Shown here: one piece after another, positions 36,020-43,631 of the stretch | How the letters are laid out: the number at the start of each line of letters is the position of its first letter | How positions within the stretch are numbered: the stretch's first letter is position 1 | DNA from: an uncultured Pseudanabaenaceae cyanobacterium | Lineage (GTDB): Bacteria; Cyanobacteriota; Cyanobacteriia; PCC-9006; JAAUQQ01 | Length of the DNA stretch: 43,636 nucleotides | NCBI GenBank assembly: GCA_938017515.1 | Contig: CALIJJ010000064.1 | Coordinates: forward strand, 1-43,636 | Reading direction: 5' to 3' | Notes under the pieces: model-generated | Told to the model about the DNA's origin: nothing | Databases searched by the model: none | What the model saw: the letters and a program-made list of their open reading frames with translations, nothing else | Program-made: the position numbers and the translations under genes

Positions 36020-37246
36020 ATGGGTTCTTTTTCCCGGGTTTTGTGGATGCAGGTCGGTGCCCTTGCAGGCGTGCAAGGTGCGATCGCACTAGCCTGGGTG
36101 CTCTACAACCTCTACCTGGTTACGCTCCTCACTCAAGCAGGACTGTCCAAGGAGTTCGCAACGACGCTGCTGATTATCGAAAATATTTTGGCAGCCGTGA
36201 TGGAACCCCTCATGGGCAGTCTGTCCGATCGCATGCAGTCCTGGATTGGTACCCGTTTTCCCTTTGTGGCACTCGGAGTCGTGCTGACGGCGGTGTTCTT
36301 TTTGGTCATTCCCAGTGTGGCCATTGCTGGAAAGGAAAATGCCCTGATGCAGACGCTGCTACCGATTCTGTTGGCGCTGTGGGCGGTGAGCATGGCCGTC
36401 TTTCGATCGCCAGCCCTATCGCTGTTGGGTCGCTATGCCATTGGCTCCCAAATGCCTCAAGCGGCATCGCTCTTGACCTTGGTCGGCGGTGTGGCGGGTG
36501 CCATGGGTCCGCTCGCAGGCGGCTGGATTACATCCCTAGGACCCATGGTGGCATTTTCGCTGGGTTCAGCCGTGTTGCTATTGGCGGCAGTAGTACTGTG
36601 GTGGGCCAAGCCCGATGAATCCGTGCCGGGCAATATCGAGGGGGAATATCTGCGCTCCCGCAAGAAAGGCTTGGGTGCGATCATGGCGCTGTTTCCCCGC
36701 CTCATTTTTATCTTTGGTACGGGAGCTGGGATCACGTTTGGCTTTCGGACGCTGATGACCAATTTCCCCAAAATTCTCAAGGCCCAGGTGCCCGGGAGTA
36801 ACCCAAAACTGATTTTGGGCTGTATTTTTGTTGCCTTGGCATTAACCGCTTTGCCCGCAGGCACCTGGGCTCGGCAGCTCGGCAGCCGACTTTCCATCGT
36901 GCTAGGGACTGTGCTGATGGCATTTTTCTGTGGCATTACGTCTTGGACCCACAGCGGTTTTCTGGCGGCGGTGCTCGCCATTTGTCTGGGGGCTTCTTTG
37001 AGCTTGGTCTCCAATGGCACCTTGCCCTTTGCCCTTTCCATGGTGCCAACGGACAAGGGGGGATTGGGCACTGGCATTTACTTTAGTGGTGCAGCGGTAG
37101 CATCGAGTGTGTTTGGTTCCACGATGGTGAAAGGGGACTGGGTTCCGGCTCCCACATCGGCGGTTTGGGTGGGGGCGATCGCTTTTCTCATGGCAACGGC
37201 CTGTGTTCTGGGCAGCGCCAAGGTAAAACGTCCCGTGAGGTTCTGA
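36020..37246 (+). CDS. MFS transporter, SLC45/GPH-like
   Basis: A 408-residue carrier with about 12 hydrophobic segments. The loop after helix 2, MGSLSDRMQSWIGTRFPFVALG, matches the D-R...GxRxPF motif of SLC45/GPH-type major facilitator proteins, often proton-coupled sugar carriers. Gly/Ala-rich helices follow (VGGVAGAMGPLAGGWI, GTGAGITFGFRTLM). Substrate unknown. The ATG at 36020 lies 62 bp after murE, without a visible terminator, so co-transcription is possible. Confidence 0.85.
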   Translation: MGSFSRVLWMQVGALAGVQGAIALAWVLYNLYLVTLLTQAGLSKEFATTLLIIENILAAVMEPLMGSLSDRMQSWIGTRFPFVALGVVLTAVFFLVIPSVAIAGKENALMQTLLPILLALWAVSMAVFRSPALSLLGRYAIGSQMPQAASLLTLVGGVAGAMGPLAGGWITSLGPMVAFSLGSAVLLLAAVVLWWAKPDESVPGNIEGEYLRSRKKGLGAIMALFPRLIFIFGTGAGITFGFRTLMTNFPKILKAQVPGSNPKLILGCIFVALALTALPAGTWARQLGSRLSIVLGTVLMAFFCGITSWTHSGFLAAVLAICLGASLSLVSNGTLPFALSMVPTDKGGLGTGIYFSGAAVASSVFGSTMVKGDWVPAPTSAVWVGAIAFLMATACVLGSAKVKRPVRF

Positions 37247-37285
37247 GTCCCTGAGAGCGCCGAATTCTCCTACCGCTCAAGTTCG

Positions 37286-38122
37286 TTATCGCTGAGCGAG
37301 GACTGGCTGGGGTCGGCGAGGCAACTCTGGTGCAGCCATTTCATCCCAAGGGGACGGTTCCGAGGTCAGCACCGGGGAAGTGGAGATAGGGTCAGCGGCC
37401 TGAGCTTGAACAGACTGGGCTTGAACAGGCTGAGCCTGAATAGACTGGGTCCGAACAGGCTGCTGTTTTGCAGCAGCGTGGGATGCCCTCGCAGCAGTTC
37501 GGCGGCGGTTGAGCGTTTGCTGACTGGGCTCAACAGGTGGCTGCAAGCGCTGGGTGGCTTCGCCGGTGATCGCATCTGGAATGAACGTTTCTGCCTCACA
37601 GGCTCGTTCTTCAACAATTTCTGAACCCGATTCAGACTCAAGCCCTGTCCTTGGCTCTTCAAATCCCATAGCCAAGGGACTAAGTTCCTCAGGGGGGATA
37701 CTGCGCAAAATACGCTCAACCTGCTGCCTCGCCTGGTGAGGCAAGTCCAGTCGCTTGGGATTGTCATAGGCGAGGACATTGCATTGAAGCCGAATACCAA
37801 AGTAATAAATCGAGGGCTGTAGTTCGACGCCCACACCAGGACCCCGCTGGCGGAAAAAAGCAGGCAACCGCTTCCAAAACAAATCAGTAAGCACAGATTC
37901 TAGGAATCCGACGCCATCCCCCAACCCAACCGTGTGGGATGTGATCATGATACTGATGGGAACCGCGCCAAAACGGCCAAAGTGACCGTGGGCTTCGACC
38001 CAATAGGGATGCTCCTGCGTGGGAGCTAACCTGAAGATAACGGAACTTTCGGTGGAATAAAAATTCCAATCAAAGACCAAGGAATGGGCAGAGGGATTAA
38101 CGGAGAGGGACGCAGACGGCAT
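37286..38122 (-). CDS. Unknown protein with a QAQxV pentapeptide-repeat tail
   Basis: A 278-residue soluble protein. The first ~150 residues look folded (LVFDWNFYSTESSVIFRLAP, YWVEAHGHFGRFG, YYFGIRLQCNVLAYDNPKRLDLPHQARQQVERIL). The rest is low-complexity, with a pentapeptide tandem (QPVRT, QSIQA, QPVQA, QSVQA) encoded by a 15-bp DNA repeat at about 37395-37465. No family recognised. It converges with the MFS gene; the HIP1 content is ordinary. Confidence 0.68.
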   Translation of the reverse strand: MPSASLSVNPSAHSLVFDWNFYSTESSVIFRLAPTQEHPYWVEAHGHFGRFGAVPISIMITSHTVGLGDGVGFLESVLTDLFWKRLPAFFRQRGPGVGVELQPSIYYFGIRLQCNVLAYDNPKRLDLPHQARQQVERILRSIPPEELSPLAMGFEEPRTGLESESGSEIVEERACEAETFIPDAITGEATQRLQPPVEPSQQTLNRRRTAARASHAAAKQQPVRTQSIQAQPVQAQSVQAQAADPISTSPVLTSEPSPWDEMAAPELPRRPQPVLAQR

Positions 38123-38231
38123 GGCAATGTCCTATATTGCTCGCTAAAGACAATATAGGACAAGTGTTCTATCAGAGCAAATGTTCTAGCGTGGTGTTGA
38201 TAAAACGTTTGCGTTCAGCCATGGACTCGCA

Positions 38232-40178
38232 TTAAGTCAGCATCGATTGCCAAAACTCAATTCTGGGATGGTCGGGGGTCACCCGCTGCCACATTTTCAG
38301 CCAGGTCTGAGCTTGCTCGACTTTTTTGAGTGCCATGAGGGTTTGCAGATAGCACTCTGAGAGGTTGGCGTATTCGCTGAAGTGAAATCGTTCCCGCGTC
38401 AATAGCGGCTTAAGGATAGCTTCAGCCGCTTCAGGATTGCCCTTGTTCAGTTCGAGATCGGCCAGGGACACCTGGGCGAATAAGTAGTCGGGAAATTGTT
38501 CCGCGATTTGTTTACGCAGGTTGGTGGCTTGGACCTCCAATCCCTGAACTTGATAAGCGGCGGCGAGGTTGTATTGCAAATCGGGTTTGTTGGGCTCGGC
38601 GGCGATCGCCTTCTCAAACAAAGCCTGGGCCTGGGCTGCCGATTCGGGGGTCATCAGTTTCAACGTCTGGGTTCCCTCTCGCACCCAACGTTCGACCTGC
38701 TTGGAATGGTTGTACAGCGGTTCGTCATGGAAATCCTGAGCCAAGAGCCGTACCTCTTGCCACTGTCCCCCTAGCCATAGACGAGTCGGTTGTTTCGTGT
38801 CGAGGGTCTGGGTTTCGGTGAGGGCGATCGCGGCTTCGTAGCGCATGGAATCGGGCCCCTGCTGGCCCAGCACATAGTCCTTAAGCTGAGTCAGGGATGC
38901 CTCGGACCCCTCATTCAGCGCCAAATTAATCGCCATCTCCCGGCTCGACGGACTCCCCCGCTCCAGCAAAATCGGCATCAGGGACAGCAGGTAAGGATAA
39001 GTCTTGAGCAACGGGCCAAATGCTTTCCCAATTGTTTCCCCCTTCTGTTCCTGACGCTTGATCAACGCAAAACTATCCTCCATCACCTGTCTGGGCAACC
39101 AGCTATCGGTCTCAAAGGGGTAGGGCGTATTGCGCTGGCTGAGGGGACGCAGCAGATCGTCCAAATTGGCTTGGGCAATGTCCAAGTTGGGGTCCGCTGC
39201 TAGGGCTAGCTTCCACTGTTTTTTGGCTTCGGATTCGCGATCGCTGCGGGCCAAAGCGACGGCGGCGAAATGGTGCAGCAGCGGGTTGCTGGTGCCCTGC
39301 TCAAATTCACCGTTGGCGATCGCGGCCTCAAAGATTTCAATCACCCCAGCATCATCGCCCAGGTAACTGAGGCCTTCTGCCTTTTTGGTGAAACTATCCC
39401 AGGCGGGGGCGTTGCTGGCTTTGAGGCGATCGCCCACCGCCTGGGCAGCTTCCATTTGGCCCAACACCGCGTGGTAGCGCACCAGATTAGACAGAGCGTG
39501 GATATTGTCGGGGTGACTCCTGAGGACTTGTTGACTGGTGGCGATCGCCGCTTCGGGATCGCCGCTCATCCAGGCAATGAGACTAAGGTTGTTCTGGGAA
39601 GACAGGAACTCCGGCTTAGCCTGGGCCACCGCTTCTTCAGCAGCACGGGCCTTGGCATAGTCCCCCTGGCTCAGATAGCTTTGCCCCCGCTCATGCAGTA
39701 ACGCGATCGCGCGATCGGCTTCTGCAAAGCCCATTTCATTTAGAAGGTCAGCCGTTTCAGTTTCAAGCTGTTCAACAATGAGATTAGCTTCCTTGGCTTT
39801 GTCACTGGCAGGATTCAGTTGGAGGGCTCGCTGGAAGGATTGCAACGCCAAAAAGGGGTGCTGATTCATGATGTAAGCACCGCCAAGGGCATAGGCAATA
39901 TCAGCGCGGTTCGGCGAAAGTTCGGCGATACGTTCACCAGCCGCTTGGTATCCGACGGGGTTTTGGGTTTGAAAATAGGCTTCGAGCAGCAGGTCCCAGA
40001 GTTGGGTTTCCTTAGGGTTGGATTGGGATAACTCCGTGAGCAGTGCAATGGCACTCTGCCAATCCTCTCGTGCCATCAGGGCTTCGGCCCTTTTCAGCTC
40101 AGAACTGAGATTCTTGGCTCCAAATCCCTTGGCAACGACAAGGTTCTTACGTTTCTTTCCTTTTTTCTTGCTAGCCAT
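38232..40178 (-). CDS. Large TPR-repeat protein
   Basis: A 648-residue protein that starts with a Lys-rich patch (MASKKKGKKRKNLVVAKGF) and then consists almost wholly of TPR-like helical pairs, e.g. AYALGGAYIMNQHPFLALQSFQRALQLNP and LQYNLAAAYQVQGLEVQATNLRKQI. No signal peptide or membrane segment is visible, so it is probably a cytoplasmic scaffold; the basic N-terminus could bind RNA or membranes (inference). Partners unknown. It lies upstream of the unknown pentapeptide-repeat gene on the same strand, 109 bp apart. Confidence 0.82.
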   Translation of the reverse strand: MASKKKGKKRKNLVVAKGFGAKNLSSELKRAEALMAREDWQSAIALLTELSQSNPKETQLWDLLLEAYFQTQNPVGYQAAGERIAELSPNRADIAYALGGAYIMNQHPFLALQSFQRALQLNPASDKAKEANLIVEQLETETADLLNEMGFAEADRAIALLHERGQSYLSQGDYAKARAAEEAVAQAKPEFLSSQNNLSLIAWMSGDPEAAIATSQQVLRSHPDNIHALSNLVRYHAVLGQMEAAQAVGDRLKASNAPAWDSFTKKAEGLSYLGDDAGVIEIFEAAIANGEFEQGTSNPLLHHFAAVALARSDRESEAKKQWKLALAADPNLDIAQANLDDLLRPLSQRNTPYPFETDSWLPRQVMEDSFALIKRQEQKGETIGKAFGPLLKTYPYLLSLMPILLERGSPSSREMAINLALNEGSEASLTQLKDYVLGQQGPDSMRYEAAIALTETQTLDTKQPTRLWLGGQWQEVRLLAQDFHDEPLYNHSKQVERWVREGTQTLKLMTPESAAQAQALFEKAIAAEPNKPDLQYNLAAAYQVQGLEVQATNLRKQIAEQFPDYLFAQVSLADLELNKGNPEAAEAILKPLLTRERFHFSEYANLSECYLQTLMALKKVEQAQTWLKMWQRVTPDHPRIEFWQSMLT

Positions 40179-40311
40179 GGTCTTTTGAGCCTTGAGGAGC
40201 GATGTACCTGACGTTCAACATACAAGCTCAATGGCGATTCAGTGAACTCTGACCCCCTTCAACAAACCTAGGCGGGCAACGGGAGACCCCAAACAACTTC
40301 CGTTCAGACAC

Positions 40312-40346
40312 AAAAAAGGTTTGCGAGGGAGTTTTCCTCGCAAACC
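40312..40346 (-). terminator. Terminator of the acidic-protein unit
   Basis: GGTTTGCGAGG (40318-40328) pairs perfectly with CCTCGCAAACC (40336-40346) around a 7-nt loop. On the leftward strand it is followed by TTTTTTG (40317-40311). It closes the leftward unit that includes the acidic protein, and probably the secreted and HlyD-like genes. Confidence 0.9.
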
Positions 40347-40355
40347 GCTGACCAT

Positions 40356-40383
40356 TCAAGTCCCAGTGGTCAAGTCCCAGTGA
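40356..40383. repeat. 14-bp tandem duplication
   Basis: TCAAGTCCCAGTGG (40356-40369) and TCAAGTCCCAGTGA (40370-40383), between the terminator hairpin and the acidic-protein stop. Confidence 0.85.
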
Positions 40384-40438
40384 TGGTTAGTTCACTCGGA
40401 TTGTGGAACAGACGCCGTTAAAGAAGCCTGAGAGGCTT

Positions 40439-40476
40439 GGGTACAGAATCTAGCACTGGGTACACAACCTAGCGCT
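40439..40476. repeat. 19-bp tandem duplication over the acidic-protein stop codon
   Basis: GGGTACAGAATCTAGCACT (40439-40457) and GGGTACACAACCTAGCGCT (40458-40476). The right copy contains the last Arg codon and TAG stop (40469-40471, leftward); the left copy lies just beyond. Confidence 0.87.
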
Positions 40477-41404
40477 TGCCAAAAGAGAAACTAAAACCAA
40501 ATCGTTTGCCAACATTGAGTGCAAGAGCAAACGTGTCATCGTCATTGTTGATGTCAAGGCCAACACTGGAGCCTCTGGTATTGACACCCAGGGCCAAGTT
40601 TTCCTCAGAAACCTCTAGGTCAACGTCACCATTCCCCCAGGACACGTCAACATCCGTTTCTCCAGAATCAGTACTGACCTGGGCTGAGCCCCCTTGGTAA
40701 TTGACTAGCACATCGGGACTGCCTTCTTCGATGCCCACGGTAGCAGCGCCCGTCAGCACATCAACTCCGTCGCCGACCGTTACCTCAGCCGCGTTCGTGT
40801 TGACCCCGACGGTTTCACCCACTTCAACGGTGACGACGGTCTCTCCGTTGACCTCAACAATGGTTTCTCCGTCCTCACTGGTGGCTGTCGCAGTAGTGTT
40901 GGGTGCTTCAAAGGAAAAGTCAAATCGTTCTGCATCCACAGCCGTTGTGACATCGACGTCACCAGCTGTCACAGGAACTTTTGTTGTCCCAGCTTCGCTC
41001 GTCACGGCAACTGTGGTTTCTTCAGCCTTGAGAAGGAAGTAGACACCTTCTGCCGTACTTTCAGTGGTGGTTTTTACAGTGGTACCCGCTTCAGCATCAC
41101 TGCTGTCTGGGTCAGCCACACTCACTGCAACCGCGATCAAACCGTCGTCGTTCGTAACGCTGGTCTGAGTCTCATTAACCGCAACAACGGTCTCGCCTGG
41201 AGTTCTAGAAGCTGATGCACTTGTTGTGTCGGATGCGAACGAGACACTAACGTCCCCCTCAACAACCTCAACAGAGGCTTCGCTATTGGCTGTGGCTACT
41301 TCAACGTTCGTCATGCCATCGTCGGCAATGACGTCCACAAGGACATCATCTAAATCACCGCTGAGTTCATCACTCAAATTTAATTCGATGGAATCTTCGG
41401 GCAT
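40469..41404 (-). CDS. Very acidic Val/Thr-rich repetitive protein, function unknown
   Basis: A 311-residue protein with a strong ribosome-binding site (AAGAGGAG, 7 nt before ATG 41404). It is extremely rich in Asp, Glu, Val, Thr, Ser and Ala, with almost no Lys/Arg until the end, where it closes with VGKRFGFSFSFGKR. Short beta-forming repeats of the type (T/E)xVxVxxGET recur (GETVVAVNETQ, GETIVEVNGETVVTVEVGETVG). This suggests a beta-solenoid or fibrous, possibly calcium-binding or surface protein; no signal peptide and no RTX nonapeptide is seen. It lies downstream of the secreted and HlyD-like genes, so it could be an exported substrate (inference). Confidence 0.72.
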   Translation of the reverse strand: MPEDSIELNLSDELSGDLDDVLVDVIADDGMTNVEVATANSEASVEVVEGDVSVSFASDTTSASASRTPGETVVAVNETQTSVTNDDGLIAVAVSVADPDSSDAEAGTTVKTTTESTAEGVYFLLKAEETTVAVTSEAGTTKVPVTAGDVDVTTAVDAERFDFSFEAPNTTATATSEDGETIVEVNGETVVTVEVGETVGVNTNAAEVTVGDGVDVLTGAATVGIEEGSPDVLVNYQGGSAQVSTDSGETDVDVSWGNGDVDLEVSEENLALGVNTRGSSVGLDINNDDDTFALALNVGKRFGFSFSFGKR

Positions 41405-41534
41405 AGCATTGCTCCTCTTACTTGACTCTTCCGTTCTGAACGAAAATCGGGACTTAGCACGAGAAGCTGCTTTTGCATTATACGTCGAATAAATACGGAC
41501 TGTCTGAAGGAAAAATTAACCATTAAGACAGGTC

Positions 41535-42413
41535 TCAAAGACAATCGCCTGTGGTCAGCAACCCACTCTCGGAGCGCGCGCAGCTATCATCACTGAGCAA
41601 ATCAACGTGATAAACCACTGAACGATTGCCCTCTAGCTGTTGTGCCGCTTTGCTCGCGACCATGCCATTGTCAATCTGAAGACGCGACTCGATGTGCACG
41701 GTGCCACCAACTTTGACAACGACTGAGACTGAGGTTTTAGCTAAACCCTGCTCGCGTTCTTGTTCACCGGGACCGGGGAATTTCGCCAGTTGGTATTTCA
41801 GCTTGGGCACAAGGCGACCGTCCACCCAAGTTTGTAACGTTAAGCGAGTACTGGCGTCCTCTGTGGCTGATGGTGAGCCAAGAATCTCTCGCTCAACGCG
41901 TAGGGCAACGGGAGAGTCATTGGGGAGACGCTTTGAGGTGACATGAAGGGTGTCGCCCCAAATGAGTTCTGTTTGAGTTTGGATTTTGCCAATGTCGTTG
42001 GTAAGGCTCGGTAAGCGTAGGGTCTGATGCTGGTCTACTGCACCGACACGAATGTCGTCAAACTGAAGCTGGGCGATCGCCTCCCCCATGTTTGTCTCCA
42101 GCCGCAACGCTGCCTCCTCTGGAGGCGTTGCTTGAGCTTGGGCATCGGCGACGCTAGGGTAAATCCTCCCAGAGGGAGTCGGCCAATCCCCCGTTTGGCC
42201 TGCTATTTCGAGGTGGCCTTGGCGACCATAACCCACAAAATAATCACCACAGCGATCGCCCTGGGATGCTTCGGCGGAAGAAGGACAGAGTACAAATCCA
42301 TCGGCAACGGCGGAGGCAGCATTGCTGAACCAAAACCCTAGGGTCAGGCAAGCGATGACCAGGCAAGATCCCATTCCCTTGTTCCACAGGGCAGCCCGAG
42401 ATAGTCGTTGCAT
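41535..42413 (-). CDS. Secreted protein, function unknown
   Basis: From ATG 42413 a 292-residue protein with a signal peptide (WNKGMGSCLVIACLTLGFWFSNAASAVADG). The mature part is beta-rich, with Cys near both ends (FVLCPSSAEASQGDRCGDYF, DDSCARSESGLLTTGDCL) that could form disulfides outside the membrane. No family recognised. The frame continues 12 codons upstream through a 12-bp tandem repeat (GTG at 42449), which is less likely. It sits between the HlyD-like and acidic-protein genes. Confidence 0.7.
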   Translation of the reverse strand: MQRLSRAALWNKGMGSCLVIACLTLGFWFSNAASAVADGFVLCPSSAEASQGDRCGDYFVGYGRQGHLEIAGQTGDWPTPSGRIYPSVADAQAQATPPEEAALRLETNMGEAIAQLQFDDIRVGAVDQHQTLRLPSLTNDIGKIQTQTELIWGDTLHVTSKRLPNDSPVALRVEREILGSPSATEDASTRLTLQTWVDGRLVPKLKYQLAKFPGPGEQEREQGLAKTSVSVVVKVGGTVHIESRLQIDNGMVASKAAQQLEGNRSVVYHVDLLSDDSCARSESGLLTTGDCL

Positions 42414-42417
42414 GGGG

Positions 42418-42453
42418 AAAATCACTCTCAAAATCACTCTCAAAATCACTCTG
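42418..42453. repeat. 12-bp tandem repeat, 3 copies
   Basis: AAAATCACTCTC at 42418-42429 and 42430-42441, and AAAATCACTCTG at 42442-42453, immediately upstream of the ATG of the secreted-protein gene. As the unit is 12 bp, it keeps the upstream frame open. Confidence 0.9.
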
Positions 42454-42572
42454 CGCTTGCCCCATCTGTTCTTGTTCAGGGTTCCGGCATCTGTTTTACC
42501 GCGAATCCTGTCATGCCGGTTGGTTTGTCTGGCTATCCCACGGTTTTATGGTCGGGGTTTTACGTTCGATGC

Positions 42573-42620
42573 TTTCAGGCAGGAGGTTTCAGGCAGGAGG
42601 TTTCAGGCAGGAGGTTTCAG
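42573..42620. repeat. 14-bp tandem repeat over the HlyD-like stop codon
   Basis: TTTCAGGCAGGAGG at 42573-42586, 42587-42600 and 42601-42614, then TTTCAG to 42620. The final partial copy holds the TGA stop of the HlyD-like gene (42617-42619, leftward). Confidence 0.92.
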
Positions 42621-43267
42621 ATGGACGATGCGAGGTGAGTCTTGCGCAGCAGGAACTTAAGCATGGTTTCCTGGCCAATTTGAATGTCGGCTCGACCTTC
42701 CATCCCGGCCCGAAGCGGACAGGGGCTCGATGCTTGGCGCACTGGTTCGAGCTGTGGGCGACTGGGTTGAATGGTGATTTCGTAGTGTCCCACCAGCGCC
42801 GGGGGAAGACCTGCTGATTGCTGCTGAGTGGTGAGATGGGTTCCTGTGGTGTCAGATGCGATCGCTCCAACGTTTCCCGGCAAAACGCCGTAGTCCGTGT
42901 AGGGACAACTCCGCAAACGAATCTGCACCGGCTGACCCGGGTGCACTTGATTGACGCTAGCATTGGGAATCCAGGCTTTGACAACCAATGACTCTGCCTG
43001 GGAGTCTTCCTGGGGCCGAACGATGGCCGGGGCCTTAACTTTTACGGTGTAGGGCAAGAACCAGCACCCCGCCAGCACTCCCCCCAATGTCATCAGTGCT
43101 GCCCATCCTCCACCCACCATAAGGGGATGGGGAGAAGGCAAAAACTCCTCCGCATGAACTTGCAGAATGCGAGATCCCTGGGGATTAGAACTGGGCAAAG
43201 GCTCAAGAGATGAAGAGAGTGGCTGACTGGACGTATCTTTGACAGGCATAAATACGGATAGATTCAT
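42617..43267 (-). CDS. Short HlyD-like membrane-fusion/adaptor protein
   Basis: From ATG 43267 a 216-residue protein; ATG 43249 (MPVKDTSSQ) is an alternative, and neither has a clear ribosome-binding site. A single membrane segment (GWAALMTLGGVLAGCWFLPY) is followed by VKVKAPAIVRPQEDSQAESLVVKAWIPNASVNQVHPGQPVQIRLRSCPY, the adaptor beta-barrel of HlyD-type proteins, and a membrane-proximal end (LRAGMEGRADIQIGQETMLKFLLRKTHL). The usual lipoyl and alpha-helical hairpin domains are missing, so it is far shorter than HlyD (~400-480). Short adaptors of this kind occur with peptide exporters. It diverges from the double-glycine peptide gene. Confidence 0.8.
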   Translation of the reverse strand: MNLSVFMPVKDTSSQPLSSSLEPLPSSNPQGSRILQVHAEEFLPSPHPLMVGGGWAALMTLGGVLAGCWFLPYTVKVKAPAIVRPQEDSQAESLVVKAWIPNASVNQVHPGQPVQIRLRSCPYTDYGVLPGNVGAIASDTTGTHLTTQQQSAGLPPALVGHYEITIQPSRPQLEPVRQASSPCPLRAGMEGRADIQIGQETMLKFLLRKTHLASSI

Positions 43268-43400
43268 CGAGCAATTAACCAAGTTTTGCCCAAATGGCTT
43301 GGATTGACATGGAAAATACGGAAATAAAGGCAATAATCGTAGTTAGTATTACGTAATTTTATTTTTTTTTAAGCTATCATTGCTTCATTGGATTTTTGTA

Positions 43401-43421
43401 AACTTGCTATTCTTACAAGTT
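43401..43421. promoter_or_regulatory. Dyad in the divergent promoter region
   Basis: AACTTG (43401-43406) and CAAGTT (43416-43421) flank a 9-bp spacer in the AT-rich 211-bp region between the HlyD-like and peptide genes. The symmetry continues imperfectly (TTGTAA on the left, TTGCAA on the right), so it could be an operator. A TATTCT inside it (43408-43413) might be a -10 box. Not proven. Confidence 0.35.
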
Positions 43422-43464
43422 GCAATTGATCTGAACTGACGCTCGAGTCGCTCTTATTCCCTGC

Positions 43465-43470
43465 AAGGAG
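43465..43470 (+). promoter_or_regulatory. Ribosome-binding site of the peptide gene
   Basis: AAGGAG 8 nt before ATG 43479, near-ideal spacing; it is the main evidence that the tiny gene downstream is translated. Confidence 0.85.
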
Positions 43471-43478
43471 ACTATTTG

Positions 43479-43631
43479 ATGATTAAGCTACTGTCCAGAC
43501 AGAAAGATTCTAAGCAGTCTGACGAAATTAATGCTGATGTTCTGGTTCAAGACATCGCAGATGCCGAAGCGAGCAATGTTTCTGGTGGTTGGGGTTGTTG
43601 GATCTTGCCCTGGTGGGCGTGCCGTCCGTAG
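43479..43631 (+). CDS. Double-glycine leader peptide precursor (putative bacteriocin/RiPP or signal)
   Basis: A 50-residue peptide with a strong ribosome-binding site (AAGGAG, spacing 8). The leader is residues 1-37: a basic start (MIKLLSRQKDSKQ), then an acidic helix-like EINADVLVQDIADAEASNVSGG with hydrophobic residues at -4 (Val), -12 (Ile) and -15 (Val) before the cleavage site and Gly-Gly at -2/-1, as in substrates of C39-peptidase ABC exporters. The core after GG is WGCWILPWWACRP: 13 residues, four Trp, two Cys, two Pro, one Arg. The Cys pair could form a disulfide or be modified. It diverges from a short HlyD-like adaptor gene. No transporter or modifying enzyme is inside the window. 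It resembles no precursor family I can name. Confidence 0.78.
   Translation: MIKLLSRQKDSKQSDEINADVLVQDIADAEASNVSGGWGCWILPWWACRP

Noticed and set aside
42617..43333. HlyD-like gene read as a pseudogene
   Set aside because: The frame is intact with a normal beta-barrel end and coherent N-terminal anchor; short length more likely a distinct adaptor type, although a missing segment is not excluded.
43479..43631. Peptide as a cyanobactin, microviridin or lasso precursor
   Set aside because: No matching core motifs (e.g. TKYPSDW) or recognition sequences; the double-glycine leader indicates a different class.
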